From positions 30,323 to 94,322 of the forward strand of contig JANRJV010000004.1 of the NCBI GenBank assembly GCA_033763795.1: a stretch of DNA of 64,000 nt. Reading direction: 5' to 3'. Both the position numbers and the translations under genes were made by a program. Numbering within the stretch: position 1 is the first letter of the stretch; every line of letters starts with the position of its first letter. The notes beneath the pieces are model-generated. The model was given only the letters and a program-made list of their open reading frames with translations, was not told the origin of the DNA and did not search any database. Shown here piece by piece: positions 50,447-57,591 of the stretch. This stretch comes from JAEUIV01 sp033763795. Its GTDB lineage: Bacteria > Planctomycetota > Phycisphaerae > Phycisphaerales > UBA1924.

Positions 50447-51100
50447 ATGACGCACCTCACCCCGGGCAAACTTCTCGTCATAGGCGGCGGCGGTCACGCC
50501 TGGGTCGTCACCGAGGCCGCACGCGCCGCCGGCTGGCGCGTCCTGGGTTTCTTCGACGACGACCCCGCCGCCATCGTCGACGACAACACGCCCCGCCTCG
50601 GCCCGATCGCCGGCGCCGCCGCGGGCCCCGAAGACGACCCCGTCCCGCACGCCATCATCGCCCTGGGATCGCTCTCCACCCGCGCCCGCATCATCCGCGA
50701 GCTCGGCGGCCTCTTCGCCACCGTCGTCCACCCGCTCTCGCACGTCTCCCCATCATCAACCCTCGCCGAAGGAACCTTCGTCGGCGCCACCGCCGTCGTC
50801 CAGGGCCGCGCCACCCTCGGCCCGCACTGCATCGTCAACACCGGCGCCATCATCGAACACGACTGCCGCATCGGCCGGAACGTCCACCTCGCCCCCCGCA
50901 CCGTCCTCGGCGGAAACGTCCACATAGGCGACGACACCCTCGTCGGCTTGGGCGCCTGCGTCCGCCCGGGCGTCCGCATCGGCCGCGAGTGCATCATCGG
51001 CGCGGGCGCCGCCGTCGTACGCGATGTGCCCGACGGCCTCACAGTCGTGGGAGTCCCCGCCCGCCCTTCAGACTCCTGGCGCGAAGGCGACGCCGGCTGA
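50447..51100 (+). CDS. NeuD/PglD-like sugar O- or N-acyltransferase (left-handed beta-helix)
   Basis: The 217-residue protein starts with a Rossmann-like PglB/NeuD N-terminal domain (KLLVIGGGGHAWVVTEAARA, WRVLGFFDDDP) followed by hexapeptide repeats: SPSSTLAEGTFVGATAVVQG, RATLGPHCIVNTGAIIEHDC, RIGRNVHLAPRTVLGGNVHI and GDDTLVGLGACVRPGVRIGR, closing with the GVPAR loop. The family acetylates amino sugars or sialic acids on nucleotide-linked or lipid-linked glycans. The catalytic His is probably that of IEHDCRIG. No glycan-biosynthesis neighbours are adjacent, so the substrate is unknown. Confidence 0.9.
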   Translation: MTHLTPGKLLVIGGGGHAWVVTEAARAAGWRVLGFFDDDPAAIVDDNTPRLGPIAGAAAGPEDDPVPHAIIALGSLSTRARIIRELGGLFATVVHPLSHVSPSSTLAEGTFVGATAVVQGRATLGPHCIVNTGAIIEHDCRIGRNVHLAPRTVLGGNVHIGDDTLVGLGACVRPGVRIGRECIIGAGAAVVRDVPDGLTVVGVPARPSDSWREGDAG

Positions 51101-51117
51101 GCGCCGCCGCGCTCCGC

Positions 51118-51591
51118 TCACTCCCCCGCCGCGCCCGCGTCCGCACCCTCGCCCGCATCGGGCCCCGGCGCCGCCGGCGCTTCCACCGCCCGCGGCGCCG
51201 CCGGCAACTGTGTCGCCAGCTCTGCCGCCCGGTCCAGCAGCCCCTGGCGATCCGTCGCCGCCGGCTCCAGCACGAAGTGCCACTCGATCAGCGTCTTCTT
51301 CCGCACAGGAACCGCCGCCGCCGCCAGGTCGACAAACGGCCACTCGTGGAACGGCGCCTTCGCCTCCGCCGTCGTACGCAGCGGCTCGAACCCCGGCTTG
51401 CGCACCCGCACGTCGTACACGCCGAAATACGTGAAGTCCACCTCGCAGGGCGTCGCCCCAACGTCGACATCGTTCAGCGAGACCTCGGCCCCCGCCGGCT
51501 CCGAAGTGATCCGAATCCGCCGCTCCGCGCACCCGCCAAGCCACGCCAGCACAGCCCCCCCGGCCGCCGCCGCCGCCAGAACCCGCCGCAC
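51118..51591 (-). CDS. PEGA-domain lipoprotein
   Basis: The likely start is GTG 51591 (157 residues) with GGAG seven bases upstream; a TTG at 51615 overlaps the lptB stop as TTGA and is an alternative. The signal peptide ends in VLAWLGGC (lipobox). A PEGA domain follows: RIRITSEPAGAEVSLNDVDV, GATPCEVDFTYFGVYDVRVR and KPGFEPL. The C-terminus is Pro/Ala/Glu-rich. PEGA domains are surface-layer or envelope-associated binding modules. Its position directly after lptB suggests an envelope function, possibly linked to lipopolysaccharide export, but this is inference. Confidence 0.8.
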   Translation of the reverse strand: MRRVLAAAAAGGAVLAWLGGCAERRIRITSEPAGAEVSLNDVDVGATPCEVDFTYFGVYDVRVRKPGFEPLRTTAEAKAPFHEWPFVDLAAAAVPVRKKTLIEWHFVLEPAATDRQGLLDRAAELATQLPAAPRAVEAPAAPGPDAGEGADAGAAGE

Positions 51592-51611
51592 GACATCGCT
51601 CCGCGTACGCC

Positions 51612-52415
51612 TCAAGGTCGTCTCTCCGGGCCCGCCGACACCGCCGCCCCCGCTCCGCCCGCCGCACGCTGCCGCCACGGCGCATCGAACTCGTCCCCGC
51701 GGAACAGCGAACCAAGATAGCTCCGCCTCACGATCTCGTCGTTGATCAGCTCCCGAGGCGTGCCCTCGCGCAGCACCTTCCCCTCGTTGATGATGCACGC
51801 CCGGTCGCACACGCGCAGAGTCTGCTGCACGTTGTGGTCCGTGATCAGCACCGCGATCCCCATCTCCGTCAGCCTGTGAATCTCCTTCTGAAGGTCCTCC
51901 ACCGCCAGCGGGTCCACGCCGCTGAAAGGCTCGTCCAGCAGGATGATCCGCGGCTCGGTCACCAGCGCCCGCGCGATCTCCAGCTTCCGGCGCTCGCCCC
52001 CCGAGCACGTCCGCGCCATGTCCCGCGCCTTGTGCGTCAGACCGAACTGCTCCAGCAGTTCCGCGCACCGCGCCCGCCGACGAGACCGCGCCAGCGCCGT
52101 CGCCTCCGCGATCGCCAGAAGATTCTGCTCCACCGTCAGGCGCTGAAAGATGCTGGGCTCCTGGCTCAGGTACCCCATCCCCAGCCGCGCCCGCTGGTAC
52201 ATGGGCAGCCTCGAAACATCACGCCCCAGCAGCTCGACCGTCCCCGCGTCCGGGTCGATCATCCCCATCACCATCCGGAAGCTCGTCGTCTTGCCCGCGC
52301 CGTTCCGCCCCAGCAGCCCCACGATCTCCGAGGGCTCCACGTGGAACGACACCCCGTCCACGACGCGCCGGCCGCCGAAAGACTTCGAAAGGTTGGCCGC
52401 CCGCAGCAGCGTCAC
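51612..52415 (-). CDS. lptB: LPS export ABC transporter ATP-binding protein LptB
   Basis: GTG 52415 (267 residues) follows TAGACT by 6 nt. The ATPase motifs are Walker A GLLGRNGAGKTTSFRM, Q-loop YLSQEPSIFQRLTVEQNL, signature CSGGERRKLEIARAL, Walker B RIILLDEPFSGVDPLA and switch His in ITDHNVQQTL. The S-Q-E-P-S-I-F-x-x-L-T-V-x-x-N stretch and ITDHNVxxTL are specific to LptB, which powers transport of lipopolysaccharide from the inner membrane with LptF/G. The C-terminal 25 residues are an Ala/Gly-rich extension. LptA and LptC are not obvious next to it. Confidence 0.93.
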   Translation of the reverse strand: MTLLRAANLSKSFGGRRVVDGVSFHVEPSEIVGLLGRNGAGKTTSFRMVMGMIDPDAGTVELLGRDVSRLPMYQRARLGMGYLSQEPSIFQRLTVEQNLLAIAEATALARSRRRARCAELLEQFGLTHKARDMARTCSGGERRKLEIARALVTEPRIILLDEPFSGVDPLAVEDLQKEIHRLTEMGIAVLITDHNVQQTLRVCDRACIINEGKVLREGTPRELINDEIVRRSYLGSLFRGDEFDAPWRQRAAGGAGAAVSAGPERRP

Positions 52416-52421
52416 GACCAG

Positions 52422-52427
52422 AGTCTA
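52422..52427 (-). promoter_or_regulatory. -10 element of lptB
   Basis: TAGACT on the minus strand, 6 nt before GTG 52415, with no Shine-Dalgarno sequence. Confidence 0.55.
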
Positions 52428-52473
52428 CGCGCCCGCGCCGCCGGCTCACAACGAGCCCCGCCCCCGACGCCCC

Positions 52474-52911
52474 TCAAAGAAAACGCAGGCACATCGGGTA
52501 CCGGTAAAACTCGCGCCGCCCCGCCGCAATCGCTCCCCGCACGCAACCCACGCAGTTCAGCACCGCCAGCACCACCCACCCCAGCCCGAGCAGGGGCGCC
52601 GCGATCCCGAACGTCACCATCGTCAGCAGCCCCAGCACCGCGCCCCCCGCCGCAAGGTACACCAGCAGCGAGATCTGGAAGTTCACGGACTCCCGACCGT
52701 GATCGTCCAGAAAAGGCGACTCCGACTTCTTGATCTGCCACATCACCAGCGTCCCGATCAGGCTCGCGATGGGAACGTTCGCCGTCACCAGCGACAGCAG
52801 CCCCGCAAGATGCGTGAACACCGCATAACGGCTCTCGTCCGCCGACACGTCAGGGTCCACAACGCGACCCGTCGACGCCTCGTTCACACGGGATTTCATG
52901 TCCTGCGGCAT
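52474..52911 (-). CDS. DUF4870-type small membrane protein
   Basis: ATG 52911 with GGAAG seven bases upstream gives 145 residues. The features of this family are YAVFTHLAGLLSLVTANVPIA, LIGTLVMWQIKKSESPFLDD, HGRESVNFQISLLVYLAAGG and a last helix LGLGWVVLAVLNCVGCVRGAI, making three or four membrane helices. DUF4870 proteins are widespread and of unknown function. An alternative start is the ATG at 52899. It is divergent from pdxA. Confidence 0.85.
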   Translation of the reverse strand: MPQDMKSRVNEASTGRVVDPDVSADESRYAVFTHLAGLLSLVTANVPIASLIGTLVMWQIKKSESPFLDDHGRESVNFQISLLVYLAAGGAVLGLLTMVTFGIAAPLLGLGWVVLAVLNCVGCVRGAIAAGRREFYRYPMCLRFL

Positions 52912-53057
52912 CGCTGCGCTTCCAAAGCTGCCCACTGAGCATCCTCCTGACGCGGGCCCCGCCCCGCAAGCCCGCACGCGCCGCCTTCTCCGTTTCTTCG
53001 GAGCCCCGCCCACCCGCTTTCACCCCGCCCCCGCCAAGCCCCCCGCCCCGCCCCCTC

Positions 53058-53063
53058 TACCAT
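53058..53063 (+). promoter_or_regulatory. -10 element of pdxA
   Basis: TACCAT, 6 nt before ATG 53070, with no Shine-Dalgarno sequence. Confidence 0.5.
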
Positions 53064-53069
53064 CCCTCC

Positions 53070-54101
53070 ATGACCGCCCTCAGGCCCGCCATCGCCGTCT
53101 CCATGGGGGATCCGCTGGGGATCGGGCCCGAGGTCACCATCAAGGCCCTCGCTTCCCTCCGCCAGAAAGACGGCCCCCAGATCCGCATCTACGGCGAGTC
53201 CCACGCCCTCCACGCCGCCGCCGACCGCGCCTCCATCGAACCATTCTGGTGGCGCGTCCGCCACGACTTCCCCCACCTCGACACCACCTCCGTCCACGAC
53301 GTCCTCCTCCTCGACTACCCCGAGTTCGAAGACGCCGCACGGCCCGCCCCCGGCCCCTCGCGCCTCGCGGGCGAAGCCTCCTTCCGCTTCGTCGACGACG
53401 CCATCGCCGACGCCCGGCGCCCCGAACACGACCCACGCCGCGTCGCCGGCATCGTCACAGCGCCCATCAGCAAGGAAGCGTGGGCCCTCGCCGGCCACAA
53501 GCAGTTCCCCGGACACACCGAGCTCCTCGCCGCCCGCTTCGCCGCACGACGCGTCCGCATGATGTTCGTCGCCCCGCGCCTCCGCGTCATGCTCGTCACG
53601 GCCCACATCCCGCTCATGACCCTGGGCGACGTCCTATCCATAGGCCGCGTCTCGGACACCATCGACCTCGCACACGAAGCCTGCAGACAGCTCGGCGTCG
53701 AGCGCCCACGCGTCGCGGTCTGCGGCCTCAACCCCCACGCCGGCGAAGCCGGGCTCCTCGGCCACGAAGACTCAAAGATCATCGAGCCCGCCATCCGCAT
53801 GGCCGTCGAACGAGGCGTCGCCGCCACCGGGCCCCACCCCGCAGACACCATCTTCAACGCCGCACTCAAAGGCCATCACGACATCGTCGTCGCCATGTAC
53901 CACGACCAGGGACTCATCCCCGTCAAGCTCCTCGCCTTCGACTCCGCCGTCAACGTCACCATCGGCCTCCCCGCCGTCCGCACCAGCCCGGACCACGGCA
54001 CCGCCTTCGACATCGCCGGCAAAAGCCTCGCCGACCCCGGCTCCATGCGCGCCGCCATCGCCCACGCCCAGCTCCTGCTCCGCTCAGCCCCCTCCGCCTG
54101 A
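53070..54101 (+). CDS. pdxA: 4-hydroxythreonine-4-phosphate dehydrogenase PdxA
   Basis: The 343-residue protein has the PdxA start AVSMGDPLGIGPEVTIKAL, TAPISKEAWALAGHKQFPGHTE, VTAHIPLMTL, VAVCGLNPHAGEAGLLGHED and the C-terminal metal/substrate segment VVAMYHDQGLIPVKLLAF followed by GLPAVRTSPDHGTAFDIAG. The His residues of GHTE, AHIPL and YHDQG match the divalent-metal site. The enzyme oxidises 4-phosphohydroxy-threonine in the DXP-independent (PdxB/PdxA/PdxJ) pyridoxal phosphate route. No other pdx gene is adjacent. Confidence 0.96.
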   Translation: MTALRPAIAVSMGDPLGIGPEVTIKALASLRQKDGPQIRIYGESHALHAAADRASIEPFWWRVRHDFPHLDTTSVHDVLLLDYPEFEDAARPAPGPSRLAGEASFRFVDDAIADARRPEHDPRRVAGIVTAPISKEAWALAGHKQFPGHTELLAARFAARRVRMMFVAPRLRVMLVTAHIPLMTLGDVLSIGRVSDTIDLAHEACRQLGVERPRVAVCGLNPHAGEAGLLGHEDSKIIEPAIRMAVERGVAATGPHPADTIFNAALKGHHDIVVAMYHDQGLIPVKLLAFDSAVNVTIGLPAVRTSPDHGTAFDIAGKSLADPGSMRAAIAHAQLLLRSAPSA

Positions 54102-54147
54102 CCGCTCCACGCGCGCTCAACTCGCGCACTGGCGCGCCGCGCGCCCC

Positions 54148-54354
54148 TCAGCCGGACGCCCGCTTCCGCAGCTCGTCCGTCAGCTCGCCCGCAAACCCCC
54201 AGTTCTCCGTCCGCACCTCGTCGATCACCACGTGCGTGTGCTCGGGACGCTTGCCCAGCACCCGCACCAAGGTCGCCGTCACCTCCCGCACGATCTGCGC
54301 CTTCTGCTCCCGGCTGACACCGTCATCCGTGATCCTGATGTTCACATAAGGCAC
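54148..54354 (-). CDS. 4-oxalocrotonate tautomerase family protein
   Basis: GTG 54354 begins PYVNIRITDDGVSREQKAQI, placing Pro directly after the initiator Met, the catalytic Pro-1 of the family, in a 68-residue protein (family norm about 60-70). Further signature: VREVTATLVRVLGKRPEHTH followed by VVIDEVRTENWGFAG with the conserved aromatic Trp region. Members are keto-enol tautomerases of aromatic degradation, but many chromosomal homologues have unknown substrates. No ribosome-binding site is evident. Confidence 0.92.
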   Translation of the reverse strand: MPYVNIRITDDGVSREQKAQIVREVTATLVRVLGKRPEHTHVVIDEVRTENWGFAGELTDELRKRASG

Positions 54355-54495
54355 GCGCGCACACCTCCGCCCCGCCGCGCCCGCCCGCCTCCGCGCCCGC
54401 GCGCACGCACGCGCAGCACGCAGCAGACCGGCCGCGACGCTCGGCAGCCTACGCCCCCGCCCGCCCTCGCCCGACTCCGCCGCCCGCCCGGGCTC

Positions 54496-55722
54496 TCAGT
54501 GCCCGGACGCCGAACCGTTCTTCGAAGGCAGCAGCACCGACAGCACCACCGCCGCCGCCAGCGTCGCCAGCACCGCGATCAGCGACACCGTCGTGTCGAT
54601 CTTGATGCTCTTGGCCGCCTCCCACGACAGCCCGAAGAACCCGCCGATGTCGTCCAGGTAAGGGGGCACCGACAGCAGCAGCAGCTTCACGCCCACGAAC
54701 GCCAGGATCAGGATCAGCGCCGGCTTCAGGAACCGGAACTTGCGGATCAGCGCCGCCAGGCAGAAGTACAGCGACCGCAACCCCAGGATCGCGAAGATGT
54801 TGCTCGTGAACACGATGAACGGATCGGGAGTGATCGCGAAGATCGCCGGGATCGAGTCCACCGCGAACACAAGGTCCGTGATCTCCACCATCACCAGCGC
54901 CAGGAACATGGGCGTCATCGCCAGGGGGCCCAGCGTCCCGGGCCGCGGCGGGTCCTGCACCAGCTTCCCCGTCGCCGGGTCCGTGCTGTACGTCGGCGCC
55001 TCCGTCCGGCGCGTGAAGAACCGCTGACCGTCGTAGAACTCGCGCAGCGGGAAGATCTTCTTGCACAGACGCACGATGACGTTCTCAGACGGGTTGTCCG
55101 AGCTCTTGATCACCGCCATCTTCAGCGCCGTCAGCAGCAGGAACCCGCCGAACACGATCAGCACCCACGTGTACCGCAGCACCAGCTCCGCGCCCAGGAA
55201 GATCATCACGCCCCGCATCAGCAGCGCGCCCACGATCCCCCAGAACAGCACCCGGTGCTGGTACTTCGCCGGGATCGCGAAGAACCCGAAGATCATGGCG
55301 ATCACGAAGATGTTGTCCATCGCCAGTGACTTCTCGACCACGTACCCCGTCAGGTACTGCTTCGCCGCCTCAAGACCCCGCACCTCCCCCGAGATGATCG
55401 TCGGCGCCGAAGGGTCCAGCGCCGCCGCCGGGTTGTACATGGGCGTCTCGAGCCCCAGCCCCAGCCAGTGACGCTCGTACGCGAAGTACACGAACACCGC
55501 GAACGCCAGCCCCATCGCGATCCACACCGTGGACCACGCCGCCGCCTCCTTCATCGAGACCTCGTGCGCCTCGCGATGGAACACCCCGAGGTCCAGCGCC
55601 AGGAAGAACAGCACCAGCGCCACGAACCCCACGTACGCCCAGATCTTCAGGTTCGCCGCCGTCGACACCGCCCCAGCGGCCGCCGACCCGACATCACCCG
55701 CCGCCAGCAGCAACTCGAACAT
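54496..55722 (-). CDS. TerC/Alx-family membrane protein (probable manganese exporter)
   Basis: ATG 55722 (408 residues) begins FELLLAAGDVGSAAAG and is followed by about nine helices. TerC hallmarks are DLGVFHREAHEVSMKEAAAW, VEKSLAMDNIFVIAMIFGFF, PAKYQHRVLFWGIVGALLMR and VEITDLVFAVDSIPAIFAIT, with acidic residues buried in helices that are thought to form the metal pathway. The Alx/TerC proteins of this length export Mn2+. This fits the upstream yybP-ykoY riboswitch, which senses Mn2+ and here probably controls translation. A cytoplasmic loop with DPATGKLVQDPPRPGT is an insertion. Confidence 0.93.
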   Translation of the reverse strand: MFELLLAAGDVGSAAAGAVSTAANLKIWAYVGFVALVLFFLALDLGVFHREAHEVSMKEAAAWSTVWIAMGLAFAVFVYFAYERHWLGLGLETPMYNPAAALDPSAPTIISGEVRGLEAAKQYLTGYVVEKSLAMDNIFVIAMIFGFFAIPAKYQHRVLFWGIVGALLMRGVMIFLGAELVLRYTWVLIVFGGFLLLTALKMAVIKSSDNPSENVIVRLCKKIFPLREFYDGQRFFTRRTEAPTYSTDPATGKLVQDPPRPGTLGPLAMTPMFLALVMVEITDLVFAVDSIPAIFAITPDPFIVFTSNIFAILGLRSLYFCLAALIRKFRFLKPALILILAFVGVKLLLLSVPPYLDDIGGFFGLSWEAAKSIKIDTTVSLIAVLATLAAAVVLSVLLPSKNGSASGH

Positions 55723-55767
55723 GAGACCTCGCAAAGTCAGGCGACGCGCGCACGCGCCGCCGATTTC

Positions 55768-55879
55768 GCCTGGTCTCGCGCGGGCGAGCTCGTCGCTCGC
55801 ATCCGTTCACCGGGGCCGAGGGCCGGCCCGTATTGACGACGAACGGAGCCCGCTTCAGCGGGCGGCTACTCCCCAAGGC
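55768..55879 (-). ncRNA. yybP-ykoY manganese riboswitch upstream of the TerC gene
   Basis: On the transcript strand the conserved core appears in order: closing stem GCCTTGG/CCAGGC, GGGGAGTAGC (55874-55865), a GCCCGCTgaaGCGGGC hairpin, GTCGTCAATAC, a second GC-rich hairpin (GGGCCGGCCCTCGGCCCC), GTGAACGGATGCGAGCGA and finally GCGAGACC (55772-55777 for GAGACC). These match the conserved GGGGAGUAGC, UCAAcAC and GAGACC elements of yybP-ykoY aptamers. GAGACC is exactly complementary to GGTCTC at 55723-55728, which overlaps the GAGG ribosome-binding site next to the ATG, so metal-stabilised closing of the aptamer stem would free translation. A promoter starts immediately upstream. Confidence 0.87.
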
Positions 55880-55891
55880 AGAGAGTCACAG

Positions 55892-55920
55892 AGTGTCGGC
55901 CCATCACCCCCGCGCGTCAA
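55892..55920 (-). promoter_or_regulatory. Promoter of the riboswitch-TerC transcript
   Basis: Minus strand: TTGACG (55915-55920), 17-bp spacer, GACACT (55892-55897). The predicted start site near 55885 lies just six or so bases before the aptamer. The -35 overlaps the stop codon of the upstream gene. Confidence 0.65.
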
Positions 55921-56507
55921 GACACCCGCCCCTCCGCCGATCCATTCCCACCGGGCAATTCCTGTGCACCCGACGTTTCCTCCGGCCCCACAGCAACCCG
56001 CGCCCCCTTCCCGGGCCGAGGCTCCACCGCCGGCGCGTTCAGCGACGCCCGATACCGCAGCGTCGCCCACGCCCACAGCGCCACAGGCATGAAGATCGGG
56101 AACGACACCGCCCACACCAGGAACCGCGGGATCGGGCTGAACTCCGCCAGCGCCACCACCCCGCACCAATACCCCACCACCACCGGCGGAACCCACCACC
56201 GCGACGTCCGCTGCGCCAGCGAGTCCGTCCGCCGCGTCACCACGCGCGAACGCCTCTTGATGTCACGCAGCAGACGACGCGCCCAGATGAACTCCGTCGC
56301 GATCAGCGCCAGCCCCGCCGGCCCCAGGATCGTGAACCCCGGCCCCGGCAGCGGCGAGATCAGGATCCCCACCACCACGATCGTGATCCCCGCCGCCAGC
56401 ACCCATATCCGCCGCGCCAGGCTCCCCTGGCGCAGCCGACGTCGGCGTCCGGGCACACCGCCGGACGCCTCGCTCGGGCCCTTCAATTCGGTCGCGGAAG
56501 AAGTCAT
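55917..56507 (-). CDS. PGPGW-motif transmembrane protein
   Basis: ATG 56507 overlaps the upstream methyltransferase stop as ATGA; 196 residues. The segment VLAAGITIVVVGILISPLPGPGF followed by TILGPAGLALIATEFIWARR is the signature of the PGPGW family, small inner-membrane proteins of unknown function. Two more helices follow (WWVPPVVVGYWCGVVALAEF, FLVWAVSFPIFMPVALWAWA), and the tail is Pro/Gly/Glu-rich. Coupled to the methyltransferase by overlap; its stop codon overlaps the promoter of the riboswitch-TerC gene. Confidence 0.83.
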   Translation of the reverse strand: MTSSATELKGPSEASGGVPGRRRRLRQGSLARRIWVLAAGITIVVVGILISPLPGPGFTILGPAGLALIATEFIWARRLLRDIKRRSRVVTRRTDSLAQRTSRWWVPPVVVGYWCGVVALAEFSPIPRFLVWAVSFPIFMPVALWAWATLRYRASLNAPAVEPRPGKGARVAVGPEETSGAQELPGGNGSAEGRVS

Positions 56508-57160
56508 GGCTGGGCGGACAGACCCAGACTGTAGACACCGCCCGCCTCCCCAGCCCCCCGCCCCCGCTGCACCATCAGCATCCGTCCCCCCGACACCGCC
56601 CGCACCCAGCACGCCAGCCCCATCCGCTCAAACACCTCCACCGCCCCCGACGCCCGCGGCCGATTCGGATCCGCCAGAATCGCCGGACACCCGGCCCGCG
56701 CAATCAGCCGCGCGATCGGCCCGTGCGCACGCTCGAAATACAGCACATCCGAACCCACGATCAGGTCAGGCTCCCATCCCGCTAGCGCCGCCGGCCAGCC
56801 ATCGTCCCTCCAGTCCAGCACCACCGCGCGCCCCGACAGCCCGTTCCGCCGCAGGTTCGACCCCGCCAGCTCCACCGCCCGCTCATCAATATCGCTCAGC
56901 ACCACCTCGGCCCCGCGCGCCGCCGCCACAAGCCCCGCCAGCCCCACCCCGCACCCGATCTCCAGCACGCGAACCCCGGGCCCGACCAGCACGCTCGTCG
57001 CCAGGCACTCGCCCAGCACTTCCGCCGCCGGCCAGACCGCCGCCCAGTAGCCCCCCTCCGCCGAACCACGCGACTCGGCCAGCCGAACCGCCTCGTCCGG
57101 AGCGTCGGGCGCCTCCACCTCGACACCGATCCCCCCGGCAAACTCGAACGCTCGCAGCAT
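56504..57160 (-). CDS. METTL21/23-like class I methyltransferase (protein-lysine type)
   Basis: ATG 57160 (218 residues) or GTG 57169 is the start. It resembles the Nnt1/METTL family: the entry sequence GYWAAVWPAAEVLGECLATS, motif I VRVLEIGCGVGLAGLVAAAR, VVLSDIDERAVELAGSNLRR and the post-I motif LIVGSDVLYFERAHGPIA. W-P-x-A ... G-C-G-x-G-x-x-G-L ... D-V-L-Y matches methyltransferases that modify lysine of proteins, often electron-transfer flavoprotein or chaperones. The substrate is not known. It precedes the PGPGW gene by overlap. Confidence 0.87.
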   Translation of the reverse strand: MLRAFEFAGGIGVEVEAPDAPDEAVRLAESRGSAEGGYWAAVWPAAEVLGECLATSVLVGPGVRVLEIGCGVGLAGLVAAARGAEVVLSDIDERAVELAGSNLRRNGLSGRAVVLDWRDDGWPAALAGWEPDLIVGSDVLYFERAHGPIARLIARAGCPAILADPNRPRASGAVEVFERMGLACWVRAVSGGRMLMVQRGRGAGEAGGVYSLGLSAQP

Positions 57161-57243
57161 CTGGACCACTCAGCCCGGCGTGCACGCTCACCGCAAAACC
57201 GACCAACCGACCGCCCCCGGCGTGCGCGCCCGCCCCACGCGTC

Positions 57244-57528
57244 TCAGGACACACGCTTCGTCACCTGGATCAGGTGATAGCCGAACTGCGTCTTCACAGG
57301 CGCCGACGTCTCGTTCAGACCGATCGGCCCGAACACCACCGTCTCAAACTCGGGCACCATCTCCCCCCGCCCGAACACGCCCAGGTCGCCCCCAGCCTTG
57401 CCCGAGGGGCACAGCGAATGCTGCTTCGCCATCGCCCCGAAGTCCGCCCCGCCGTCGATCTTCGCCTTCAGATCCTGCGCTTCCTTTTCGGTCTTCACAA
57501 GGATGTGACGGGCGGCAGCACGCGGCAT
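57244..57528 (-). CDS. ppiC: Parvulin-type peptidyl-prolyl isomerase (PpiC-like)
   Basis: AGGAG precedes ATG 57528. The protein has 94 residues, like E. coli PpiC (93), and consists of one parvulin domain: ARHILVKTEKEAQDLKAKID, MAKQHSLCPSGKAGGDLGVF, GRGEMVPEFETVVFGPIGLN and VKTQFGYHLIQVTKRVS. The conserved catalytic-site positions (His8 of RHIL, Cys40 in SLCPS, GDLG, and the final FGYHLI His) are present. There is no signal peptide, so it acts in the cytoplasm. Confidence 0.95.
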   Translation of the reverse strand: MPRAAARHILVKTEKEAQDLKAKIDGGADFGAMAKQHSLCPSGKAGGDLGVFGRGEMVPEFETVVFGPIGLNETSAPVKTQFGYHLIQVTKRVS

Positions 57529-57591
57529 GTCCAGACTCCTTTGCAGCTCTCGCTCACGAACAACAACTCAAGTCTATCCACCGATCACGCC

